A stretch of 52,354 nucleotides of DNA from Cyanobacteria bacterium RU_5_0 (GTDB taxonomy: Bacteria > Cyanobacteriota > Cyanobacteriia > Elainellales > Elainellaceae). The DNA is taken from contig JAAUSF010000025.1 in assembly GCA_012033255.1 (NCBI GenBank), forward strand, positions 1 to 52,354, in the 5' to 3' direction. Within the stretch, counting starts at the first letter, position 1; each line of letters begins with the position of its first letter. Both the position numbers and the translations under genes were made by a program. Below are positions 36,597 through 44,794 of the stretch, one piece after another. Under the pieces are notes generated by a model, which did no database searches, had not been told where the DNA came from, and saw only the letters and a program-made list of their open reading frames with translations.

Positions 36597-37973
36597 ATGA
36601 CCATCCTCGAAGAACACCCAGTTATTCAAAATGGTAAACATGCGATCGTTATTGGCGGCAGCATGGCTGGATTACTTGCAGCTAGAGTTCTCACAGCCCA
36701 TTTCGATCGCGTTACAGTTATCGAACGAGATCAACTGCCGGAGCAACCTGAACTGCGCCAGGGCGTTCCCCAAGCTAGCCACGTTCATGTGTTGCTGACT
36801 AAGGGTCAACACATTCTAGAGCAACTTTTTCCAGGATTAGAAGCTGAATTAGGGGTAATGGGCGCACCAGAAGTCAACTGGACAAACGACTGTCCCTGGT
36901 TCGGGTTTGAAGGATGGATGCCTCGTTCCTCGTCTGGTTTGACGACGCGCCCCTGTAGCCGAGTGCTGTTGGAATGGCTGGTGCGTCGCCGTTTAACTAC
37001 TTTTCCCAATCTAAAATTTTTAGAAGCTTGCCAGGTGAAAGGCTTGCTGACGAACGATCGTCACACTAAAGTCACAGGCGTTAAATTGCTCGATCGCAAC
37101 TACAATCAATCAGACGCCTTAGCTGCCGATCTAGTTGTGGATGCCAGTGGACGCAACTCGTTACTCCCGCAGTGGTTGACAGCACTTGGCTATTCATCTC
37201 CCACCAAAACGGTGATTAATTCGTTCCTGGGTTACAGTACTCGCTGGTATGAGCGCCCGGAAGGATTTCAAGCAGATTGGAAAGCGATGGTGATCATGTC
37301 TAAACCTCCGCATGAACGACGAGGGGGCGTGATTGTTCCAGTGGAGGGGAATCGCTGGGCACTCACCGTATCCGGGGTTGGCGGCGACTATCCGCCGACA
37401 GAGGAAGCCGGTTTTCTAGAGTTTGTTCGCAGCTTACGGAATCCAATTCTGTATGACGTGATTAAAGAAGCTAAACCGCTTTCTCCGGTCTACGGTTATC
37501 GGCGTACTGAAAATTGTTGGCAGCACTATGAAACGCTTGCCAGACTGCCGCAAGGAATTGTGGCGATCGGGGATTCAGTTTGCGCTTTCAATCCGGTGTA
37601 TGGTCAGGGCATGACCACGGCAGCTCTGGGCGCTCAGATCCTCGATCGGTGTTTGCATCAGCAATTCCGGTGTAGAGAGGATGTCACAGGTTTATCTCAA
37701 CGATTTCAGAAACAATTGGCTCAGGTTCTAGAAACCCCCTGGCTAATGGCAACAGGCGAAGATTTTCGCTGGGAAACAACCGAAGGTGGGCAACCGGGGC
37801 GAATGACTCGTTTCATGCATCGCTACATGGATCGGGTCGTTCAATTCTCAATAAATCAGCCTCAGGTATACCGAACGTTTATAGAAGTCGCGCATATGAT
37901 CAAATCTCCTGTCGCTCTATTTAGTCCCAAGATTGTGTTAGGTGTTTTGAGCCTGAAGGTGAACAGCTTATGA
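36597..37973 (+). CDS. FAD-dependent monooxygenase/oxidoreductase
   Basis: A 458-residue flavoprotein. The dinucleotide-binding motif AIVIGGSMAGLLAARVL (about 16-32) binds the ADP of FAD, and GDSVCAFNPVYGQGMTTAA near 325 is the second FAD motif of the p-hydroxybenzoate-hydroxylase superfamily. QASHVHVLLTKGQHILEQLF and TRPCSRVLLEWLVRRRL are typical of a bacterial subgroup of unknown substrates. It has no signal peptide. It overlaps the next gene by 4 bp (ATGA), so the two are co-transcribed. Substrate unknown; a hydroxylation or halogenation-type oxidation is possible. Confidence 0.9.
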   Translation: MTILEEHPVIQNGKHAIVIGGSMAGLLAARVLTAHFDRVTVIERDQLPEQPELRQGVPQASHVHVLLTKGQHILEQLFPGLEAELGVMGAPEVNWTNDCPWFGFEGWMPRSSSGLTTRPCSRVLLEWLVRRRLTTFPNLKFLEACQVKGLLTNDRHTKVTGVKLLDRNYNQSDALAADLVVDASGRNSLLPQWLTALGYSSPTKTVINSFLGYSTRWYERPEGFQADWKAMVIMSKPPHERRGGVIVPVEGNRWALTVSGVGGDYPPTEEAGFLEFVRSLRNPILYDVIKEAKPLSPVYGYRRTENCWQHYETLARLPQGIVAIGDSVCAFNPVYGQGMTTAALGAQILDRCLHQQFRCREDVTGLSQRFQKQLAQVLETPWLMATGEDFRWETTEGGQPGRMTRFMHRYMDRVVQFSINQPQVYRTFIEVAHMIKSPVALFSPKIVLGVLSLKVNSL

Positions 37974-38539
37974 ATATCTTTTTGGAAACCGATCGCCTCA
38001 TTCTCCGCCGACTTACTGAATCAGATAGTGATCATCTGTTTGAGTTGGACAGTGATCCTGATGTAGCCAAATTTGCAACCAGGGATGGTCAACCGACTCC
38101 CTATGACATGATTCAAGAAATGGTTTTGCCTAAGATGCTCAAGTGCTACGAAATGTATGAGAGTTACGGGTTTTGGGTGGCGATCGAAAAATCTAGCAAT
38201 CAATTTATTGGTTGGTTTCATCTCAGACCTGGATTAGAAAGTCCCGCATTTGATGACCCCTGCGAAGTTGAATTAGGATATCGGTTAAAAAAATTAGCCT
38301 GGGGAAAGGGATATGCCACAGAAGGATCACGCGCATTGGTTCGGAAAGGTTTTTGTGAGCTAAACACTCAACGAATCACGGCTACTGCGTTAGTCGCGAA
38401 TACCGCATCGATTCGAGTTATGCAAAAAACAGGCTTAAGATTCGAGCGATATTTCACTGAAACTCGATGCACCTATGGTGATCAACCTGCTGTTAAATAT
38501 TCACTCGATACTGTTGAATTTAATCTAGATGAGTATTGA
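37970..38539 (+). CDS. GNAT family N-acetyltransferase (RimJ-like)
   Basis: A 189-residue acetyltransferase. It starts LETDRLILRRLTESDSDHLF, typical of RimJ/RimL-type proteins, and has the acetyl-CoA-binding segment GYRLKKLAWGKGYATEGSRAL (about 103-123) and NTASIRVMQKTGLRFE. It uses acetyl-CoA to acetylate an amine. The start overlaps the upstream monooxygenase stop in ATGA, so the two are translationally coupled. The substrate is unknown; joint expression with the monooxygenase points to a small molecule rather than a ribosomal protein, as an inference. Confidence 0.9.
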   Translation: MNIFLETDRLILRRLTESDSDHLFELDSDPDVAKFATRDGQPTPYDMIQEMVLPKMLKCYEMYESYGFWVAIEKSSNQFIGWFHLRPGLESPAFDDPCEVELGYRLKKLAWGKGYATEGSRALVRKGFCELNTQRITATALVANTASIRVMQKTGLRFERYFTETRCTYGDQPAVKYSLDTVEFNLDEY

Positions 38540-38669
38540 ACAATACGGTATTCTAAAAAGTGATTGGCAAGCAAGACATAATGTTGATTGATTTGAGGTC
38601 AAAAGCCATGAACAGACAAAACAAAATGCAAGCTATTTGTTTGCTCTTGAAGCCAGTGAGGAACGTCTG

Positions 38670-39527
38670 ATGCTGCCAGATCCCTCGAAGCCCAAAGTGA
38701 TTATTTTTGACACCACCATGCGAGATGGTGAACTAATGCCTGATGTCAAAATAGATATTTATCAGAAAATCAGTATTGCCAAGCTGCTTGAAGAAATGCG
38801 AGTGGATGTGATTGAAGTCGGATATCCAGGAATTTTCCGGAAAGACTTTGACGATCTCTTCATGGTTTCAAAGCAAGTCAAAGAGTCAATTATTTGCGGG
38901 TTAGCTAATTCTAAGGCGGATGAAATTATTGATGTTGCTTTGGCAATTCGGCCTGCGGCGCGAGGAAGGATCAATGTTTTCACCCCAATCAATCTAAATC
39001 ATCCGTCTGAACTAGATGCTTCGCAAACATTGGAAGTTATTCAAGATAGTATTTCACTGGCTAGAAACTATTGCGGAGATGTAGAATGGTCAGCTTTTGA
39101 TGCCTGTAGAAGTGAACCTGACTTTTTGTGTAGAGCGATCGAAACAGCGATCAACAGTGGTGCTACAACTGTGACAATTCCTGATAGTCTCGGCACATCT
39201 TCTACTGATGAATTTTCAGAGCTAATTTCGATGGTCATGAACCGAGTGCCTAACATTAGTCAAGTGATTCTATCTGTTCACTGTCATAATGATTTGGGAT
39301 TGGCTCTAGAGAATTCGATCGCGGCTCTTAACTGTGGTGCGAGACAGATTGAATGTGCGGTTAATGGACTAGGAGCTAGGTATGGAAATGCTGATTTGGA
39401 AGATGTTGTGAAGGCAATTAGTAATGATCCAAACTATAGGGTTGATATTGCGGCGGCTCTGCTAGATGATGTCTCAGTGTTAGTAGCCGAGGTTACTGGC
39501 ATCTCCAAACAACGCTATTGGGTTTAG
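38670..39527 (+). CDS. HMGL-like protein, catalytic barrel only, LeuA-related
   Basis: A 285-residue TIM-barrel of the isopropylmalate synthase/homocitrate synthase group. Shared features are IFDTTMRDGE at the start, IIEVG-type VIEVGYPG, GATTVTIPDSLG, the metal-binding HCHNDLG and GARQIECAVNGLG. It stops right after TGISKQRYWV, where LeuA would continue into its linker and regulatory domain. Several signature positions differ from typical LeuA: DGEQ reads DGEL, the HTF strand reads NVF, and GxGERxGN reads GLGARYGN. The start ATG 38670 has GAGGAA six bases upstream. It could catalyse a Claisen condensation with a different substrate or be inactive. Confidence 0.8.
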   Translation: MLPDPSKPKVIIFDTTMRDGELMPDVKIDIYQKISIAKLLEEMRVDVIEVGYPGIFRKDFDDLFMVSKQVKESIICGLANSKADEIIDVALAIRPAARGRINVFTPINLNHPSELDASQTLEVIQDSISLARNYCGDVEWSAFDACRSEPDFLCRAIETAINSGATTVTIPDSLGTSSTDEFSELISMVMNRVPNISQVILSVHCHNDLGLALENSIAALNCGARQIECAVNGLGARYGNADLEDVVKAISNDPNYRVDIAAALLDDVSVLVAEVTGISKQRYWV

Positions 39528-39604
39528 TAACTTCTGCATTGGCAATCGCTTGGACTCTCACCACCGCATCTTCTACTCAACGCGCTTCAAAATACGCCAC
39601 CCGT

Positions 39605-40504
39605 TTAGTCACAAGGGGATAATCGTGCGAGTTGCAAAACAATTTGGTCGATCGTTTGCACCATAAACTGACCATATTGTCCTGGTTGATTGATCATAAT
39701 GCTGAAGACGATCGTTCCATAGTCAGGATTTTCTAAGTAGCCAGATAATGCCCTGACGCCGCTCAGAGTGCCCGTTTTAGCGTGTACCCTGCCTTCTACG
39801 GAAGTTCCCTGAAACCGTCCCTCTAATGTGCCACTCACTCCGGCAACCGCTAGAGAATTGTAGAATATCTCATTTCCCTGTGCAAAACGCATTGCTTTCA
39901 GAAGCGCAACGAACGTGAGCGGTTCTGCCAAATTATTGCGCGACAACCCCGATCCATCGACCTGTTGATAGCTATCTGGATCAACTCCCAGTAAGGATAG
40001 AGCCTCCTTAACAACATCTGTACCGCCAATTTGATCGAGTAGAGCATCGGCATAGTCGTTGTCACTGTAACGATTGATTGTCTCAATCCAAGATTCGAGA
40101 GCCGATCGATTATCTGAATCATCAGAGTTAAGCTGAAGGGCAGCAGCGGTCGTCAACAATTTGACATTGGAGGCTGGAATTAGTAGATCATTGGCTTTGT
40201 AGCTATAGAGGGTTTCTCTAGAAGATAACGGTTCCACTAAAATTCCCCATCGACCTTCCGCGAACACAGGATTCTCGACAATGCGATCGAGCACAGATCC
40301 AAGTTGATTGGGGCAGAGTGAGCCGTTTAACCTGTCTTGAACAAAATCTCCAGTGGATTCAGTTTGATTGTCATTAATCTGAGCAGTCTGAGCGATCGCT
40401 GTATTAGCATGACTGAAATTCCCGACTCCTCCAGCGATCCCAATCACAATCAACAACGCAGTGATGAATTGTAACCAATAACGAATTTGTTTTGGGCACC
40501 TCAA
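39605..40504 (-). CDS. Short D-Ala-D-Ala carboxypeptidase-like protein (peptidase S13)
   Basis: A 299-residue exported protein with a hydrophobic N-terminal segment near residues 13-30. The serine-peptidase motifs are present: SNVK (SxxK) in LIPASNVKLLTT, a second motif in DGSGLSRNN, and KTG in HAKTGTLSG. Full-length PBP4-type S13 enzymes are about 450-480 residues. Here only about 80 residues separate SxxK from SGLSRNN, so the inserted domains of PBP4 are missing. It may trim peptidoglycan or be a penicillin-binding protein of reduced form. The three motifs are intact. Confidence 0.82.
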   Translation of the reverse strand: MRCPKQIRYWLQFITALLIVIGIAGGVGNFSHANTAIAQTAQINDNQTESTGDFVQDRLNGSLCPNQLGSVLDRIVENPVFAEGRWGILVEPLSSRETLYSYKANDLLIPASNVKLLTTAAALQLNSDDSDNRSALESWIETINRYSDNDYADALLDQIGGTDVVKEALSLLGVDPDSYQQVDGSGLSRNNLAEPLTFVALLKAMRFAQGNEIFYNSLAVAGVSGTLEGRFQGTSVEGRVHAKTGTLSGVRALSGYLENPDYGTIVFSIMINQPGQYGQFMVQTIDQIVLQLARLSPCD

Positions 40505-40778
40505 TGTTTGTAATCCTCAGATATAAGTAGTACAGATAGCTGATAGAAGCACTCTTAGAAAATGTTTGAAACGGATCAAACGTTCTGTATTCTTAAAATA
40601 TCCCCTTAACCCGTGAATACTGATAATCTTTAAACCATTAAATCGCAAAATTTTATACCTGGGCACCTAATGTTGATCAGCATTTTGAATAGATCCTTTA
40701 TGGTGCTAAGCTCGTGATAAGTGTTACTAGAGACGCATACGGCTCTAATTTGTTGCATGGGGTGAAACGGATTACAGC

Positions 40779-41348
40779 ATGACTCCGCAAGAAATTACCA
40801 CTGGACTGATATCCCTATTTGGCGATGCAGTACAAGCACATGAACCTGAATCCTGGCAGGTAGAAATCGAAAATCTACGACTATTAGTGCTGTTGTCAGA
40901 CGATCGATCATGGCTGCGATCACTCGTTACGATCGCTCCAATGCAAGATGCGGCTCCATTCATGCAGCAACTTCTAGAAGCCAATTTTGATGAAACTCAG
41001 GAAACTCGTTATGCTTTCTTTCAAAACTTACTCTGGGGAGTCTTTCAGCATAGCCGAGAGAACCTGACACCAGAGGATTTTCGAGAGGCGATCGTTCGTC
41101 TTGTCGCCTTACAACAACGTGGGCTATCTGACAGTTTCGGCAAACTTGCAGAAAGCCAAATTCGCCAAATTATTCGCGCTGCTAAACAACAGGGACAATC
41201 TCTAGAAACCACAATGCAAACCTTGGAGCGGTTCTACGAAGAGGGTGTCATGGGCGGGATGAATTTGGACGCACAACAACGCAGTGAGGTTTTGGGTGCA
41301 TGGCGTTATCAGTTAGAGCGGTTGTGGAATGAAGAGAGTGATTCCTAA
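40779..41348 (+). CDS. CesT-like protein, function unknown
   Basis: A 189-residue soluble protein. Residues 1-125 follow the secondary-structure pattern of the CesT/YbjN type III chaperone-like fold (ESWQVEIENLRLLVLLSD, APMQDAAPFMQQLLEANFDE). The C-terminal part is helical and glutamine-rich. Cyanobacteria have many such proteins without type III secretion, so a general binding role is more likely. The match is by eye and weak. Confidence 0.6.
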   Translation: MTPQEITTGLISLFGDAVQAHEPESWQVEIENLRLLVLLSDDRSWLRSLVTIAPMQDAAPFMQQLLEANFDETQETRYAFFQNLLWGVFQHSRENLTPEDFREAIVRLVALQQRGLSDSFGKLAESQIRQIIRAAKQQGQSLETTMQTLERFYEEGVMGGMNLDAQQRSEVLGAWRYQLERLWNEESDS

Positions 41349-41363
41349 ATAGACCACAATACG

Positions 41364-41405
41364 AAAAAAAACTGCTCGATCGCAGGCATGAATCGAGCAG
41401 CGTTT
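41364..41405. terminator. Stem-loop, possible bidirectional terminator
   Basis: CTGCTCGAT (41372-41380) pairs perfectly with ATCGAGCAG (41392-41400). The + strand side ends CGTTTG, only a weak T run. On the other side AAAAAAAA gives a T run on the minus strand, so it is better suited to stop leftward transcription. It lies 23 bases after the CesT-like gene. Confidence 0.6.
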
Positions 41406-41547
41406 GTGGTGTGTACCCTTTCACCATTAGAGAAAACTACTTCAACCGATTAGCGAACTTGCGTTTCACTCTCTTTACTATGTAGTATTCAGCCTGCTGC
41501 CGATAGTACCCACGCGAGTACTCTTTCTACTCATGCCAATAATCTAG

Positions 41548-41650
41548 TAGTCTGTCATTTTTGTTTTGCGGGGTGCAGAGGTGAAACCCCTGCGTGGGGC
41601 AACGCCCCCACCCCCTCATTACCCATCAAATCTGGCTTGACAAAACACTA
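41548..41650. mobile_element. MITE-like repeat, family 1, copy 3
   Basis: A 103-bp copy of the element at 29646-29747 and 32867-32970, same orientation and ends (TAGTCTGTC, GACAAAACACTA). It sits next to a hicA remnant. Confidence 0.85.
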
Positions 41651-41732
41651 GATTCAGCGCATCCTCTAGCGTAAACGGCGATTCAACTGGAAAAAGCTCG
41701 ATCGATACATCCTATTTTAACTGCCGCCATTG

Positions 41733-41900
41733 ATGTCTAAACTCAGGAGATTATTCGGGTGCTGAAGTTATTGAAATTTTGAAACAGTTTGGCTTTCAAA
41801 AGCATAGTCAAAAGGGTAGCCACATTAAACTCTGTAGAGCCATCTTCAGACAGGCAACGAAGTATATTCCTGAAGCAGAACTTTTCCCTATTTCTATAAG
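41733..41900 (+). pseudogene. hicA: hicA toxin remnant
   Basis: The fragment begins MSKLRRLF in one frame. It then shifts and reads SGAEVIEILKQFGFQKHSQK, then GSHIKL, the core of HicA RNase toxins including the catalytic-site GSH segment. It then joins directly to RAIFRQATKYIPEAELF, the normal HicA C-terminus, with the middle strand-loop (about 20 residues between KL and LRAI) missing. A frameshift near the start plus an internal deletion make it non-functional. No hicB is found beside it. Confidence 0.7.
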
Positions 41901-41950
41901 CAATCGTAGGAGAATAATCTCAAATAGATCTTGCATGAGGTGTTCCCCTG

Positions 41951-44101
41951 ATTGGCATAATTGGTCGGATTCTAATTTGCGTTTGGCTGCTGTGGATCGC
42001 AATTGCTCTACCGCCATCAACTTGGGCAGCCCCCTCGCCCGATCGCATCCCTCTGACCCTAGAACTCTTGCAAGAGCGGCTGAAATCGCCGATCCAACAA
42101 GACGGTGCAACGGCGTTGGATTTGCGACGATTGGTGATTGATTTGCGACTCGAAAATGCTGAATTTCGCGATCAGTTTTATCGATTGATCCAGGCCCAAT
42201 TGCAGCGATCGTCAACGCCCCTTGGATTAGATTTCAGTTACTCCCTGATTCGAGGCGAACTCACAGTCAACGATTTGGGCTTACGAACATCGTTGTATGG
42301 GCAATCATTACCCATCTTTGATGAGGCTGAACAAGCTCAATTACAACGCGATCGTCGGCGTTTGTCGCAACTGAGTCAATTATCGCGATCGCTTCTGATC
42401 CAGAGTCAGCCCACATCTTTGCAAATCACTGTTTTGCGGGGAACCGTGACACTCATGCAAACCCGATTTGAAGGATTTGTTAATTTCACAAATACTTTCT
42501 TTTTAGGGCGGGTAGACGCACAAGGCGCAACATTTATTCAAGATACGGATTGGTCAGAAGCTCGATTTGGACAGTCAGCCAGCTTTACAAATGCGACTTT
42601 TCAACGCGAAGCCCGATTCCGCAGTACTATTTTTTTCGATCGCGCTCGCTACAATCAAACTCAATTCCAAGGCAGTGTCAATTTTCAGAGTAGCGAATTT
42701 CAGGCAACAGCAAGTTTTCATCAGGCAACGTTTCAACAAACGGCGAATTTCAGCCGAGTGCAATGGTGTAACAACGCTGATTTTGCTCAAACGCGCTGGA
42801 GCGAAAAGGCAATTTTCGATCGCGACAATTTCACTCAATCGCTATTTCTAACTGAAACAACCTTTGAAAAAATTGCCAGTTTCCGGCAAGCTCGATTCAA
42901 CCAATCAGTGAACCTGCGCGGAGCTAGCATTCTCACTCAAGCAGACTTTGGCGATGCTAGCTTTGCTCGTAGCGCCTACCTCAACGTCCCTGACTTGCAA
43001 TTTGACCCCAAGAAAGCCACAATCTTGGGCGATCCACGGCAGATCGGACGGGTTCTTTCAGTCCCGACACTTCAGGGTAACGAAGCTCTCTTGCGAAACC
43101 TCGTGCAAAACTTTCGCTTGCTCCAACAAATTTCAGATGCGAATCAAATCGAATACACGACCGAAAAACTCCGCCTCCGCGATTTACACCAACGGCTTTT
43201 GGGCACTGACCTGAACACAGCAACCTCCGGGCAACTTCGCAAAGCTGGCTTTTCCACTGCCCAGATCAATCGGATCATGGAAGTGCGGATTCAGCAACCC
43301 TTCCGCAGCCTCAACGATCTCCTGAAACTTGAAGAAATTGACTTGGCGACGTATGTGAAAGTGCGCGATCGCGTCGTTGCCGAGGCCCCCCTCACCCCGA
43401 TTAGTTGGCTCCTAGACGGATTAAATTGGATCGGACTCAGCACATTATTGCTGCTGACTCGTGATGGTAGCAGCTTTTGGCTAGTATTCGGCGTCGGGAT
43501 GGTCGCGATCGCCCATTTTGGAGTGCTGTTCTGGTTAGTCGATCGGTTTCGCAAATGGCATCCACAGGCGATCGTCCCCACTCTCGAAGAAATCCTCTGG
43601 CTACTTGGCGGTTTCAGCCTAATTACCACCCTCGGACTTGCTGCTATTTTTCGCACGGCTGAACACCCGTGGCTCACCCTCGCCTGTCTAGGATTTGTCA
43701 TCATCCCGATTCCTGTCCTGCTCCTAGGACTCATCTATTGGCATGGACGCTATCACGATCTGATGGATGTGAGCTACTTCGTGGAAGACGGCAGTATGCG
43801 CCAACTGCGGTTTTTAATCGGCAGACTGCCCAATATTCCCCTTAACCCAGCCTTCCGCGAACGCTACACCCCTATCCTCTGGGAACGTCGCTGGGGTTGG
43901 CTCAACTATTTCGACTTCAGCCTCAACAATCTCCTGCGAGTGGGCTTCAATGACATCCGCCTCCGCGATGAACATATGCCCGGACTAATCACTGCGCTTG
44001 TCTGGTATCAATGGAGCATCGGTATCCTCTACTTCGCCCTCCTGATCTGGACACTCTCGCGCACGATTCCTGGCTTAAACCTGTTGATTTATCTCAAGTA
44101 A
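41951..44101 (+). CDS. Secreted pentapeptide-repeat protein with HhH and membrane domains
   Basis: A 716-residue protein if translated from an ATT at 41951 with GAGGTG eight bases before it. This frame begins IGIIGRILICVWLLWIAIAL, then PPSTWAAPSP, a clear signal peptide. No ATG, GTG or TTG occurs in frame between the stop at 41936 and a TTG at 42068, which would lose the signal. The export domain holds degenerate pentapeptide repeats (AxF-type, about 180-330), then a helix-hairpin-helix motif (AGFSTAQINRIMEVRIQQPF, then RSLNDLLKLEEID) and about four C-terminal membrane helices. The function is unknown. Alternatives are a frameshift just upstream or a start at TTG 42068. Confidence 0.7.
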   Translation: MGIIGRILICVWLLWIAIALPPSTWAAPSPDRIPLTLELLQERLKSPIQQDGATALDLRRLVIDLRLENAEFRDQFYRLIQAQLQRSSTPLGLDFSYSLIRGELTVNDLGLRTSLYGQSLPIFDEAEQAQLQRDRRRLSQLSQLSRSLLIQSQPTSLQITVLRGTVTLMQTRFEGFVNFTNTFFLGRVDAQGATFIQDTDWSEARFGQSASFTNATFQREARFRSTIFFDRARYNQTQFQGSVNFQSSEFQATASFHQATFQQTANFSRVQWCNNADFAQTRWSEKAIFDRDNFTQSLFLTETTFEKIASFRQARFNQSVNLRGASILTQADFGDASFARSAYLNVPDLQFDPKKATILGDPRQIGRVLSVPTLQGNEALLRNLVQNFRLLQQISDANQIEYTTEKLRLRDLHQRLLGTDLNTATSGQLRKAGFSTAQINRIMEVRIQQPFRSLNDLLKLEEIDLATYVKVRDRVVAEAPLTPISWLLDGLNWIGLSTLLLLTRDGSSFWLVFGVGMVAIAHFGVLFWLVDRFRKWHPQAIVPTLEEILWLLGGFSLITTLGLAAIFRTAEHPWLTLACLGFVIIPIPVLLLGLIYWHGRYHDLMDVSYFVEDGSMRQLRFLIGRLPNIPLNPAFRERYTPILWERRWGWLNYFDFSLNNLLRVGFNDIRLRDEHMPGLITALVWYQWSIGILYFALLIWTLSRTIPGLNLLIYLK

Positions 44102-44188
44102 GCCGCGAAATGATAGTCTTAGCCTCTTCCTTCAACTCATTACCTTCTAACCTTGTTTGAAACCGCGATCGAGCCTGACCTGCGTGTT

Positions 44189-44794
44189 TCATCCTCCAGC
44201 AGGCTGTTTCATTGCCTCCAGGAGTGCCGACAATGCCTTATCTTCCAGAGGGTTAACCCGTCGATCGAGCAATGCAATCCCAACGGCTTTAGAAAGGGCG
44301 ATCGCGGCTACTTCTGCATCCAGTCCATCCATCAGATGATCGAGCGACTGAGGCACCTTCAGAGCCGCCTTAACTCCCAATAACATCTCTCCATTAAAGC
44401 CCAGGGATTGCAGTTGAGGCTGGAGTTCATCCCAATCTACAGGGTTGCCCGGATCACCAATCTGAATGACATAGGCTAGCAGCCGTTGCACCTTGCGCTC
44501 CTGATGGGGAGTTAGCTCAGGGGTAAGCTGAGATAAGTCTGTACTTTCTTTGGCTTGGTCAATGTTGTAGAGGATTTGTTTCCAATCGCGATCGTCACAG
44601 GCTTCCGGCTTCCCTACCGTTAAAGAAACCCGAATCTGGTTCGACTGGGCATCCAGTTCAGTTACTTTTGCTTGCACACCCAAAAAACTGAGCCATTGAG
44701 CAATTGTTGCGACAAGAGTCGATCGGGTGGCTTGGGTATTCGCCAATAACCGAATCTGGGTGCGAACCATCGGACGCACAATTCGTGAAAGCAT
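44189..44794 (-). CDS. Conserved hypothetical protein
   Basis: A 201-residue soluble protein with an N-terminal basic helical stretch and Gln/Leu-rich helices at the C-terminus. No signal peptide, membrane segment or motif is recognised. It does not match a family I can name. It lies between the pentapeptide protein and the pilus cluster on the opposite strand, so it is not part of either operon. Confidence 0.6.
   Translation of the reverse strand: MLSRIVRPMVRTQIRLLANTQATRSTLVATIAQWLSFLGVQAKVTELDAQSNQIRVSLTVGKPEACDDRDWKQILYNIDQAKESTDLSQLTPELTPHQERKVQRLLAYVIQIGDPGNPVDWDELQPQLQSLGFNGEMLLGVKAALKVPQSLDHLMDGLDAEVAAIALSKAVGIALLDRRVNPLEDKALSALLEAMKQPAGG

Larger units (their letters stand above)
41349..41950. 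other. Intergenic region with repeat, stem-loop and hicA remnant
   Basis: The 602-base gap holds a stem-loop (41364-41405), a family-1 repeat (41548-41650) and a broken hicA gene (41733-41900). No intact gene is seen. Confidence 0.65.
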
